Positions 1 through 7,185 of a stretch of 18,764 nucleotides of DNA are shown piece by piece. The position numbers and the translations under genes are program-made. The stretch spans positions 1 through 18,764 of the forward strand of contig DDHP01000091.1 of NCBI GenBank assembly GCA_002338145.1. The letters are read 5' to 3'. The stretch comes from Deferribacteraceae bacterium UBA1873 (GTDB taxonomy: Bacteria > Chrysiogenota > Deferribacteres > Deferribacterales > Flexistipitaceae). Every line of letters begins with the position of its first letter. The stretch's first letter is position 1. Below the pieces are notes generated by a model. The model was not told the DNA's origin. It saw only the letters and a list, made by a program, of their open reading frames with translations, and searched no databases.

Positions 1-407
1 CGGGATATCCAGATATTGATGTCTTTTGGTATAATTTTTACTTCATAGTCATTACCGCAGGAAAGCGTCAAAAGCTGCGAGTGGAAAAAATCATAGTCCA
101 TCGAAATGTCCTCATTGCGAGTTGCCGATTCCTCCACATCGCTATTTACTGAAAACACCTGAAATTCATCATCCCACGTGACACCAGTGCGAGCAAGCCT
201 GCCAAAGCTGGTTATAGTTCCATCCGGGAGTTCCACATCAAAACGCTCGTATGGTTCATATACCCATGCATCGCCCAGTCTCAGTAGCTCGCATACCGTC
301 CGGTTGTCCGAGCAGTACCCTGCATAATACAGAAAGGTGCCAGTTAATAAAATATTGACTCTAAAAATTTTATGTGAAATATTCTCAGTGATGATAAAAT
401 TATACAA
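1..407 (-). CDS. partial hypothetical protein, runs off the left edge
   Basis: On the minus strand one frame stays open from about position 420 to the window edge, roughly 135 codons. The peptide reads plausibly as protein in the part from about 335 down to 1 (for example CSDNRTVCELLRLGDAW, then FDVELPDG and FGRLARTG). That part is noticeably richer in G+C than the neighbouring genes. No ATG or GTG lies near the front. The only upstream candidate start is TTG at 407-405, without a clear ribosome binding site, and it would overlap the start of the divergent transglycosylase gene. The front could therefore be non-coding, and the gene could be a fragment that lost its 5' end. I do not recognise the family. 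The base composition step near 335 would fit a transferred gene or an insertion boundary. The 3' end lies outside the window. Confidence 0.4.
   Translation of the reverse strand, partial: MYNFIITENISHKIFRVNILLTGTFLYYAGYCSDNRTVCELLRLGDAWVYEPYERFDVELPDGTITSFGRLARTGVTWDDEFQVFSVNSDVEESATRNEDISMDYDFFHSQLLTLSCGNDYEVKIIPKDINIWIS
355..385 (+). promoter_or_regulatory. possible promoter of the lytic transglycosylase gene
   Basis: A TTGACT hexamer at 355-360 is followed after 17-19 bases by AT-rich -10 candidates (AATATT at 378-383 or TATTCT at 380-385). Transcription would then start at about 388-392, almost at the chosen ATG (391), implying a very short or absent leader. This agrees with the lack of a Shine-Dalgarno there. 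The -10 match is weak. Confidence 0.3.
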
Positions 408-987
408 ATTTATACTTTATTCTTTTGTTGTATACATTCTGATAATTAACTCCTGCACTTTTTTTACGACTTTTAATCCGAAAGCGCTAATCAACCCCTT
501 TTACTTAAAATCAAGGACTGTCAGCTGCTACTTTCTTGCAAAACATATTGTTTTAGAAGCAGGTATTTATCTTGCAAAAGCTTCCAAGTCTGAAATTAAC
601 GAATTAGTAAACAAATATTCCAAAAGATACGGAATAGATCCAAAACTTGTTAAAGTAATGATAAAAATTGAGTCCAAATACAATCAGTATGCAATTTCAA
701 GAACCGGAGCAATGGGGCTTATGCAGATAATGCCACTTACATTCAGTGAAATGGGATTCCAAGACCCTTTTGATGCCGAACAGAATATTCACGCGGGGAT
801 AAAATACTTTTCCATACAAAAAATAACATTTGATAAACTGGAGCTTGCTTTGTCTGCGTACAATGCAGGACCCGCCAATGTGTATAAAGAACTGGCCGTG
901 CCAGATTTCAGCGAAACAAAAGCTTATGTAAGGAAAATAATAACAGAGTACAACAAGATAAAAGAAAAACCTACTGACTCTGATTAA
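391..987 (+). CDS. lytic transglycosylase lipoprotein (SLT / Slt70-type domain)
   Basis: Probable membrane-anchored murein lytic transglycosylase that cleaves the MurNAc-GlcNAc bond of peptidoglycan in the periplasm. Taking ATG 391 as start gives 198 residues. A basic N-end (MIKLYK) leads into a hydrophobic stretch ending in IINSC, a plausible lipobox with Cys22 lipidated. A GTG at 337 keeps the frame open but puts 18 non-signal-like residues in front, so I prefer 391. The catalytic domain spans about residues 70-190. It shows IES with the catalytic Glu94, GAMGLMQIMP (about 106-115) and LSAYNAGPANV (about 154-164), all hallmarks of the SLT family. ETKAYVRKI closes the domain. No ribosome binding site is visible. 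The 3' end overlaps the convergent exonuclease gene by 17 bases. Family assignment is firm; the physiological role (growth, division, secretion) cannot be told. Confidence 0.88.
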   Translation: MIKLYKFILYSFVVYILIINSCTFFTTFNPKALINPFYLKSRTVSCYFLAKHIVLEAGIYLAKASKSEINELVNKYSKRYGIDPKLVKVMIKIESKYNQYAISRTGAMGLMQIMPLTFSEMGFQDPFDAEQNIHAGIKYFSIQKITFDKLELALSAYNAGPANVYKELAVPDFSETKAYVRKIITEYNKIKEKPTDSD

Positions 988-1663
988 AAGCTTTCTGAAT
1001 ATTAATAAGTTCAGCAACGGAATCATAATTTTTGTTGGCTTGATAAATAATCTTGTTAAACACTTCAGCGGTGGCCAGCGCATCCCCTAAGGCAGTGTGC
1101 CTGCCAGTGCATTGAACATTATAAACATCAAACAGATAATCTAAGCTTACATGCTCATCCCTTTTTAGAATTGCATTGGAATAAAGGAGCATAGTATCTA
1201 TTGAGTAATTCTCAAGCTTACAGCCGAAACATTCGGTCATTTCCTTGTTTATCATTCTTATATCAAAACCAATATGGTGACCAACTATCGGAGTGGCTGA
1301 TACAAACTTCAAAAATTCCGGTATCACTTCCATCGTTGAAGGTTTGCCTTTCACCATATCATCTGTAATTCCATGCCATTTTATCGAATCTTCAGGTATT
1401 TTCATTCCTGGATTGATAAAAGCATTATAAAAATCAACTATTTTAAAATTTTTAACCTTCACTGCAGCTATATTTATAATTTTCGCTTTGGCAATTTCAA
1501 GACCGGTTGTCTCAGTATCCACAACAGAAAACACTGCATCCTGTATAGGAATATCAAGATTTCTGTTCTCCTTTACTTTACTGCACAACCGCATTACATA
1601 TGCACTTACAGGGTCAACATTCTTTTTGTAAACATTTTTTCTATGGAAAAATTTCTCAATCAT
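971..1663 (-). CDS. DnaQ-like 3'-5' exonuclease (RNase T / DNA pol III epsilon superfamily)
   Basis: A 230-residue DEDDh exonuclease. ExoI is FSVVDTETTGLE with metal ligands Asp49 and Glu51. ExoII is IVGHHIGFDIRM with Asp134. ExoIII is GRHTALGDALAT with His189 and Asp194, which is the DEDDh rather than the DEDDy subtype. HGITDDMV at about 97-104 is also typical of epsilon-type proteins. The first 40 residues precede the nuclease fold and are not recognised. It could be the proofreading subunit of a replicative polymerase, or a stand-alone repair or RNA-end-trimming enzyme; sequence alone does not decide. A good promoter lies just upstream, so it is probably transcribed separately from rsfS. 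A GAGG lies 15 bases before the ATG, too far for normal spacing. The end overlaps the convergent transglycosylase gene. Confidence 0.87.
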   Translation of the reverse strand: MIEKFFHRKNVYKKNVDPVSAYVMRLCSKVKENRNLDIPIQDAVFSVVDTETTGLEIAKAKIINIAAVKVKNFKIVDFYNAFINPGMKIPEDSIKWHGITDDMVKGKPSTMEVIPEFLKFVSATPIVGHHIGFDIRMINKEMTECFGCKLENYSIDTMLLYSNAILKRDEHVSLDYLFDVYNVQCTGRHTALGDALATAEVFNKIIYQANKNYDSVAELINIQKAFNQSQ

Positions 1664-1698
1664 AATTTAAAAAAATATCCTCAACTGTTTTCGTGGTT

Positions 1699-1727
1699 AT
1701 TATAATCTTTCAGACAGTCTCTTGCAA
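1699..1727 (-). promoter_or_regulatory. sigma70-type promoter of the exonuclease gene
   Basis: On the minus strand TTGCAA (1727-1722) is followed by a 17-base spacer and a perfect TATAAT (1704-1699). The predicted start near 1692 would leave a leader of about 30 bases before ATG 1663. It lies in the 89-base gap after rsfS, suggesting the exonuclease has its own transcript. Confidence 0.6.
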
Positions 1728-1752
1728 GTAGAAAATCGTTTTACAATGCTTA

Positions 1753-2109
1753 TCAACTTACTCCAAGAAATTCTGGTTTTAATTTATCACAAGCTCCCCA
1801 AATAGATTCTAAATGATAGAATTCCCGTTCCTTACTGGTCATAATGTGTACAATAACTTCCCCGTAATCCATACATATCCATCTGGAATTCTCTTTACCT
1901 TCCACGGCAAGAAATTTCACACCTTCTTTTTTTAAATTTTCACTCAAATAATCAGCCAGTGCCCTTCCGTGCACTTCTGAATTCGCTGTACAGATTAATA
2001 TGTAATCAGCCAGAGAAGAAACTTCACTTATTTTAAAGGCTACAATGTCTTCCCCCTGTTTATCGTCCAGTATACTCGTAATTTTTTTAAGTAAATATAG
2101 TTCTTCCAT
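1753..2109 (-). CDS. rsfS: ribosomal silencing factor RsfS (Iojap/DUF143)
   Basis: A 118-residue RsfS protein. The family binds uL14 on the large ribosomal subunit and blocks joining of the small subunit when nutrients are short. Diagnostic segments are SSLADYILICTANS (about 31-44), VEGKENSRWICMDYGEVIVHIM (about 69-90, in two blocks) and REFYHLESIWG (about 95-105). Length is normal for the family. The start ATG shares one base with the nadD stop (TAATG) and has a strong GGAGG five bases before it, so translation is coupled to nadD. nadD-rsfS adjacency is common across bacteria. It closes the proB-proA-nadD-rsfS run. Confidence 0.95.
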   Translation of the reverse strand: MEELYLLKKITSILDDKQGEDIVAFKISEVSSLADYILICTANSEVHGRALADYLSENLKKEGVKFLAVEGKENSRWICMDYGEVIVHIMTSKEREFYHLESIWGACDKLKPEFLGVS

Positions 2110-2750
2110 TATACCTCCATATAAAGTTTTTTGTTTTCAATATAGTTGGACACTTCTTCCGGTAAAAAATATTCGAAATTTTTTTTCTGCAGATTTTCCC
2201 TTATTTCCGTGCTGGAAATATTAATCTCAGCCATAGTATGTAAAATAATTCTGCCTACTTTAGCACCTTCGAACGTGTCCTTATGCCTGATTATTTTTCT
2301 CAATTCTTTCGGGATTTGAAGAAACATTTTACTGAAAGGCATCTCTTTCCTGTTAACCACAATAAAATTAGACAACCTAAAAAGCTCCCTCCAGTTGTTC
2401 CATGTTTCGATAGTGGCAAAAATATCACTGCCTGCAATAAAAAACAGCTGAGCATGCTCATATTTTTTTCTGTAATAAATGAGGGTTTTATGTGTGTAGG
2501 AAATACTCTTCTGACTTATTTCATAATCAGAGACTTCAAAACAGCCACTTAAATTCTCCACAGCAGAAACCACCATATTAAATCTATCCTTAGCTTTGGT
2601 GGAGCCAAGATTTTTATGCGGCGGTATTTTGGAAGGTATAAAAATCAGCTTATCAAGAGAGAAGGATTTATATACATCTTCGGCCAGCTTGACATGCCCA
2701 ATATGAATTGGATTAAAAGTCCCCCCAAAGAGGCCTATTTTCTTTAACAT
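2109..2750 (-). CDS. nadD: nicotinate-nucleotide adenylyltransferase
   Basis: A 213-residue cytoplasmic nucleotidyltransferase that makes deamido-NAD from nicotinate mononucleotide and ATP. The N-terminal GLFGGTFNPIHIGH holds the (H/T)xGH motif (His16, His19) that positions the ATP phosphates. IPPHK follows at about 43-47. FFIAGSDIFATIETWNNW (about 103-120) is the substrate-binding region of NadD. ISSTEIRE (about 178-185) is the C-terminal ATP-binding signature. The start has AAAGG six bases upstream and lies one base after the proA stop. The NAD pathway is represented twice here, since nadB lies at the far end of the window in a different operon. Confidence 0.95.
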   Translation of the reverse strand: MLKKIGLFGGTFNPIHIGHVKLAEDVYKSFSLDKLIFIPSKIPPHKNLGSTKAKDRFNMVVSAVENLSGCFEVSDYEISQKSISYTHKTLIYYRKKYEHAQLFFIAGSDIFATIETWNNWRELFRLSNFIVVNRKEMPFSKMFLQIPKELRKIIRHKDTFEGAKVGRIILHTMAEINISSTEIRENLQKKNFEYFLPEEVSNYIENKKLYMEV

Positions 2751-2751
2751 A

Positions 2752-3984
2752 TCAATCCTTTACCTGTCCGTTGCCATAAACCATATATTTTGTAGTGGTC
2801 AAATCATATGCACCCATCGGTCCCCGGCAGTGAAGTTTCTGCGTGCTGATACCAATCTCAGCCCCCAAACCGAATTCTGCACCATCAGTAAATCGGGTGG
2901 AAGCATTCACATAAACTGCGGCAGCATCCACAGCATTCATAAAATCACGAGCAGTTTTGTAATCCTCAGTGACAATGGCCTCCGAATGCATGGAGCCATA
3001 AGTGTTAATGTGCTGAACAGCCTCATTCATACTGCCCACCGTTTTTATAGAAAGTATCAAATCCAGATATTCCGTTTCCCAGTCTTCATCCTGAGCCAGC
3101 TCTATGCCATATGTCTCGGCAATATCCCTTGTACCCTTCAGAATAACATCAGCTTTTTTGTACAAAGGCACCAACTTATCCAATATTTTATAAGGATTAT
3201 CTTTATGAATCAGAAGTGTTTCCATAGCATTACAGACACCTGGCCTCTGCACCTTGGCATTATAGGCAATATTTACGGCCATTTCAGGATTCGCTGTTTT
3301 ATCTATATAGACATGGCATATCCCTTTATCGTGTTTGACAACAGGGATTAACGAATTTTCAGACACAAAGGAAATAAGCCCATCACCACCCCTTGGGACA
3401 ATCATATCCACATAGTCTTTTGCCTTCAATAAACGCATCATAACAGTTTTATCAGGATCATACACTGTTTCCACACAGTTTTCAGGAAGCCCTGTTTGCA
3501 TCAACGATTCTTTCAGGATTTTTCCCAGTACAGCATTACTGTACCTGGCTTCTTTGCCGCCGCGTAAAAAAGCACAATTACCTGATTTGATACACAAAGC
3601 GGCAGCATCAATCGTTACGTTAGGTCTGGATTCATAAATTATTCCAATAACACCGATAGGAACCCTTACTTTATGAATAATAAGGCCGTTAGGTCTTTGG
3701 TATCCTTTTTCAACTGTTAATACAGGATCATCCTGTGCAATAATATCATGAACACCTGCCACCATATCATTTAACCGCTTCTCATTGATAACCAGTCTGT
3801 CAACAAGTGATGAAGCCAGCCCGTTTTTTTCAGCAACCTCAAGATCTTTCTTGTTTTCTGCAAAAATCAACTCTTTGTTTTTCAAAAGATTATCTGCCAG
3901 TACTCTTAACGTTTTGTCCTTATCTCCGGTTGTCTTTGCCATTAAAACTTTGGATGCTTCCTTCATCTCTCTGAACATCTCCAT
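2752..3984 (-). CDS. proA: gamma-glutamyl phosphate reductase
   Basis: A 410-residue NADPH-dependent enzyme of the aldehyde dehydrogenase fold. It reduces gamma-glutamyl phosphate to glutamate semialdehyde, the second step of proline synthesis. Features seen are YESRPNVTIDAAAL (about 117-130), FLRGGKEA (about 139-146), IVPRGGDGLI (about 195-204) and QRPGVCNAMETLL with the catalytic Cys251. RFTDGAEFGLGAEIGIST (about 364-381) and HCRGPMG close the domain. Length matches the family. ATG 3984 has AGGAGG four bases before it; a second ATG two codons in is possible. proB ends 9 bases upstream and nadD starts 1 base after the stop. Confidence 0.97.
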   Translation of the reverse strand: MEMFREMKEASKVLMAKTTGDKDKTLRVLADNLLKNKELIFAENKKDLEVAEKNGLASSLVDRLVINEKRLNDMVAGVHDIIAQDDPVLTVEKGYQRPNGLIIHKVRVPIGVIGIIYESRPNVTIDAAALCIKSGNCAFLRGGKEARYSNAVLGKILKESLMQTGLPENCVETVYDPDKTVMMRLLKAKDYVDMIVPRGGDGLISFVSENSLIPVVKHDKGICHVYIDKTANPEMAVNIAYNAKVQRPGVCNAMETLLIHKDNPYKILDKLVPLYKKADVILKGTRDIAETYGIELAQDEDWETEYLDLILSIKTVGSMNEAVQHINTYGSMHSEAIVTEDYKTARDFMNAVDAAAVYVNASTRFTDGAEFGLGAEIGISTQKLHCRGPMGAYDLTTTKYMVYGNGQVKD

Positions 3985-3993
3985 GTTGCCTCC

Positions 3994-5127
3994 TCAAATT
4001 ACCTCAAGTACCATATCATCCCTGTGTATTATTTCATCACTAAATTTATAACCTAAGATATGAAAAATTTCCGAGGTTTTCTTACCCATAATTTTTTTTA
4101 AATCCCCGGAGCTGTAACGAACCTTTCCTCTGCCCACTTCAGCACCGCTGCAATTTACAATTCTTACAATTTCCCCCACTCCGAAACGTCCATTCACATC
4201 ACAAACACCTGAGGGCAAAAGAGATTTTTTATGTTCTTTAATAGCTCTGTCAGCACCGTCATCTATTATGATATCCCCCTTAGGAATGGTTGCATAAGCT
4301 AACCACAGTTTTTTCTTCGTTTTGGGATCCTCAATATGAGAAAAAAATGTTCCGATATTACTTTTATCAAGAAAACTGATGATATTTTCAGGATTTTTAC
4401 CATTTATAATACCCACATAGCAGCCGGCATCCAAAGCTTTTTTGGCTGCTTTTATCTTAGACTTCATCCCCCCTGTCCCAATTTCGGAAACAGAATTACC
4501 GGCATAACTTAACATTTCATCATCAACATACTTAACTTCGCTGATTAATTTGGCATCCTTATTTACCGATGGGTCTTTATCATACAAACCGTTTACATCA
4601 GAAAGAATAAGTAACAAATCAGCTGAAATAAGTCCTGCAACAAGAGCAGATAAATTATCATTATCTCCAAAACTTTCAATATATTTAAGCTCATCAACAA
4701 CTACAGAGTCATTTTCATTGATAATGGGAATATTTCCATGTTCAAGAAGTTTTCTCAACGTATACCTGGCATTAAGATAACGTCTTCTATTAGATAAATC
4801 GTCTTTTGTGAGAAGAATTTGGGCGACATTAACATTAAAACGGCTGAATTGATTTTCGTAAATCTGTATCAGCTTGGTCTGCCCCACAGCAGCACAGGCC
4901 TGTTTGTCTATTATATCTTTAGGTTTCGATTTGTAGCCGAGATATTTAAAACCCGCCGCCACAGAACCGGATGAAACAATAATGATGTTTTCAATCGAGC
5001 TGCGCAGCTTTGATATTGATTCGGCAAGTTCAGCGATAAAAGATTCATTAATCCCGTTAACCTGGTTAGTGATTATATTGCTGCCGATTTTTATTACAAG
5101 CGTGTTTACTGAGGGAAGTTTTCGCAT
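3994..5127 (-). CDS. proB: glutamate 5-kinase with C-terminal PUA domain
   Basis: A 377-residue glutamate kinase, the first committed step of proline synthesis and usually inhibited by proline. The amino-acid kinase domain (about 5-255) shows VIKIGSN, VSSGSVAAG (about 51-59), INENDSV (about 136-142), ESFGDNDNLSALVA (about 151-164), LSDVNGLYDKDP (about 175-186) and GTGGMKSKIKAA (about 217-228). A PUA domain follows (about 275-360; GRGKVRYSSGDL is typical), as in the long form of ProB. The ATG sits only 13 bases after the 3' end of tRNA-Gln. Those bases are seven T followed by TATAATT, with no Shine-Dalgarno. Either the start is SD-independent or a short separate transcript exists. Expression probably depends on the strong tRNA promoter at least in part. 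Confidence 0.96.
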   Translation of the reverse strand: MRKLPSVNTLVIKIGSNIITNQVNGINESFIAELAESISKLRSSIENIIIVSSGSVAAGFKYLGYKSKPKDIIDKQACAAVGQTKLIQIYENQFSRFNVNVAQILLTKDDLSNRRRYLNARYTLRKLLEHGNIPIINENDSVVVDELKYIESFGDNDNLSALVAGLISADLLLILSDVNGLYDKDPSVNKDAKLISEVKYVDDEMLSYAGNSVSEIGTGGMKSKIKAAKKALDAGCYVGIINGKNPENIISFLDKSNIGTFFSHIEDPKTKKKLWLAYATIPKGDIIIDDGADRAIKEHKKSLLPSGVCDVNGRFGVGEIVRIVNCSGAEVGRGKVRYSSGDLKKIMGKKTSEIFHILGYKFSDEIIHRDDMVLEVI

Positions 5128-5133
5128 AATTAT

Positions 5134-5140
5134 AAAAAAA
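5134..5140 (-). terminator. T-run directly after tRNA-Gln, possible partial terminator
   Basis: The minus strand has seven consecutive T directly behind the tRNA 3' end. The T-arm and acceptor stem before it could act as the hairpin of a leaky intrinsic terminator, controlling how much transcription reaches proB. The run could equally be only a processing trailer. Confidence 0.25.
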
Positions 5141-5212
5141 CTGGGGTGGGAGGATTCGAACCTCCGAATGGCGGAACCAAAATCCGCTGCCTTGCCGCTT
5201 GGCTACACCCCA
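5141..5212 (-). tRNA. tRNA-Gln (anticodon TTG)
   Basis: A 72-base cloverleaf on the minus strand. The acceptor stem TGGGGTG pairs with CACCCCA, followed by discriminator G at 5141. The D-arm is GCC/GGC, and the anticodon stem GCGGA/TCCGC encloses loop TTTTGGT with anticodon TTG at 5180-5178, reading CAA (and CAG by wobble). The T-arm is GGAGG-TTCGAAT-CCTCC. CCA is not encoded, so it must be added after transcription. The U1-A72 pair and G73 fit bacterial glutamine tRNA. U34 of this tRNA is a standard target of the mnm5s2U pathway, to which the methyltransferase at 17929-18627 may belong. Confidence 0.96.
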
Positions 5213-5226
5213 TTGCAAGTGAGAGA

Positions 5227-5255
5227 TTTATAGAAAAGTTATGCTTATTTGTCAA
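5227..5255 (-). promoter_or_regulatory. near-consensus sigma70 promoter of tRNA-Gln (and probably proBA-nadD-rsfS)
   Basis: On the minus strand a perfect TTGACA (5255-5250) is followed by exactly 17 bases and TATAAA (5232-5227). The predicted start is near 5220, a few bases before the mature tRNA end at 5212. This is the best promoter in the window. Confidence 0.8.
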
Positions 5256-5310
5256 GCTTTTTTGAAAAAAATTCCGTAAGATTCTGGATAGATTTTTAGT
5301 CAAACTCATA

Positions 5311-7185
5311 TTATTGCTTGGGTATATAAAACCAAAATTCAGAGCCCTTACCAGGCTCCGATTCCGCCCATACATTTCCACCATGTTTTTCCACAACGGA
5401 CTTTACAATCGCAAGCCCCAGTCCGGAACCCTTTATAGGGTTGCTGTAGGATTCCTCAACCTGGTAAAAAGATGAAAATATTTTCTCTTTATGTTCTTCA
5501 GAAAAACCAATACCATAATCCTTTACAAAAAATTTGTAACCTTTGTCAGTGACAATACACCCCATATCAATAGAAGAACCATTTTCTGAAAATTTAATAG
5601 CGTTGGAAACAAGATTAATAAAAACATCCTCTATCATTTTTGCATCAACAGATATTTTAATATCCTGAGGGAAATCGATATTAAGCTTTAAATTCTTTTT
5701 CGAAAGTAAAGGTGAAACTATTGACTGTACTTTATTTGCCAATGTTTTCAAATTAATCTCTTTTATATTCAGTATCGCTTTGCCGCTTTCAAGTCTTGCA
5801 AAATCGATAACTTTATTTATGTGCTCCAAAAGCTTATTTCCTGCTTCGATAATGTTGGAAACATATTTTTTTGTTGTCTCGTCAATATTTTTTTTCATTT
5901 GAATCAGCTGGGCAAACCCAAGTATAGAATTAAGCGGTGTCCTAATCTCATGACTGACATTGGCAATAAAAAGGGTTTTCATCCTGTCAGACTCAGAAAC
6001 CTTGTCAGCATAATCGCCTAATTTTTTCTCCTGAGAATGCATAATATAAAGCTCCTGAAACAAATCCAGACTGATTTTCAGTACCGACTGCAACAATACC
6101 TTTGCAGTTTCGTGATAAATTTTTACCCGCACGTAATAATTCTTTTTGTCTATAAAGAGCAGAAAAATGATTTCATTCTCACCTTCCTGGTAATCCTTGT
6201 CAACAAAATCAACATCCTTCACAAAATAGCTGAACTCGGCAATAGCATCGACAAAGTTTTCCAGAAGTGTGTTTAAATCAACTTTATAATCCATTCTTAT
6301 GATATCCCCCACAAGGGTAACAAAATCGATGACAAAAATATCCGACTGGCTTGTAATAAAATCCCTGATAATATCATTAAGATGTTGGGTAAAATGCTCA
6401 CTTAGCTTTCTGAGCTTTTCAGTAAAATAACTGCTTAGGATTTTACCCTGTTTGTATTCGTTTAAAAGCTCTGCTCCTTGTTTGTGAATAAGCCTGTGGT
6501 TTTCTATAATATCTTCTACATCGATAACATCCTGAAATCGTGATAATGTCTTAAACTTTGTCAATGTCACATGAAACTGGCAACTTTCATAATTGCTTAG
6601 GGAATATTCAAGTTCCTTTTCCTCACCTTTCTCAAATTTATCTATGTGTTCGTCCAAAAGCATCTTATGAATCACCTTTAAGTCACTGAGAGCTTCCAGT
6701 AGTTTTTTAATCTGTCTGATATCAAAAAGGCATACATCGCTTTTTTCATAGTAACTGGAAATCATAATTCCCAGGCTTAATCCTAAAAATTTTTCTATAG
6801 TGACCAACAGTTCATATTTGTTTGATATGTCCTCGTAAAAAATAATCTTGGTATAAATATTCTTTAAAAGTGTATGAGATGAAATCACATATGTATTATC
6901 CAGATTGATTCTGTAGTGAACAAGACCGACGTTGTATATGTAGGGTATCAAGTCTGCAAAATCCATCGAAAACAGGTTTTCCTGAAAATCCTCCTGGGTC
7001 CTGGAAAGTCTGGAAATCTTTTCTTTTGTCACCAGAAACGTCTTGGTATATGTATTTTTCTGGAGAAAATTGTAAAACTCGGATGATATAAGCTTTTTGT
7101 TTTTCTTTACAAGTCTGTAAATATAGTCCCTGTTTTCCAGGTCATGGTCTGTTATATCAAAAACAGAAATAACTTCATCAAACAT
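5311..7185 (-). CDS. soluble globin-coupled sensor histidine kinase
   Basis: A 624-residue cytoplasmic kinase without membrane segments. Residues about 20-150 resemble globin-coupled sensors such as HemAT and AfGcHK. KISRLSRTQEDF is followed by YNVGLVHYRINLDNTYVISSH, in which His90 falls at the proximal haem-ligand position. Residues about 195-280 form a His-rich helical stretch (CQFH205, ENHRLIHKQG, SEHFTQH268) like CZB zinc-binding domains, with His234 where CZB usually has Cys. Residues about 280-395 are unassigned and helical, leading into a coiled-coil-like linker. HisKA has SHEIRTPLN with phospho-acceptor His412. HATPase has NLVSNAIKFS (524-533), DYGIGF (about 556-561) and GSGLGLAIVK (586-595). 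ATG directly follows the stop of the REC-FIST gene, with GAGG just upstream, so the two are co-translated. It has no receiver of its own; partners are probably the two receivers encoded just upstream. Kinase assignment is certain, globin likely, CZB tentative. Confidence 0.9.
   Translation of the reverse strand: MFDEVISVFDITDHDLENRDYIYRLVKKNKKLISSEFYNFLQKNTYTKTFLVTKEKISRLSRTQEDFQENLFSMDFADLIPYIYNVGLVHYRINLDNTYVISSHTLLKNIYTKIIFYEDISNKYELLVTIEKFLGLSLGIMISSYYEKSDVCLFDIRQIKKLLEALSDLKVIHKMLLDEHIDKFEKGEEKELEYSLSNYESCQFHVTLTKFKTLSRFQDVIDVEDIIENHRLIHKQGAELLNEYKQGKILSSYFTEKLRKLSEHFTQHLNDIIRDFITSQSDIFVIDFVTLVGDIIRMDYKVDLNTLLENFVDAIAEFSYFVKDVDFVDKDYQEGENEIIFLLFIDKKNYYVRVKIYHETAKVLLQSVLKISLDLFQELYIMHSQEKKLGDYADKVSESDRMKTLFIANVSHEIRTPLNSILGFAQLIQMKKNIDETTKKYVSNIIEAGNKLLEHINKVIDFARLESGKAILNIKEINLKTLANKVQSIVSPLLSKKNLKLNIDFPQDIKISVDAKMIEDVFINLVSNAIKFSENGSSIDMGCIVTDKGYKFFVKDYGIGFSEEHKEKIFSSFYQVEESYSNPIKGSGLGLAIVKSVVEKHGGNVWAESEPGKGSEFWFYIPKQ

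Noticed and set aside
697..1083. 128-codon minus-strand frame across the transglycosylase and exonuclease ends
   Set aside because: It conflicts with two genes that carry complete catalytic motifs, and its peptide looks like an antisense reading.
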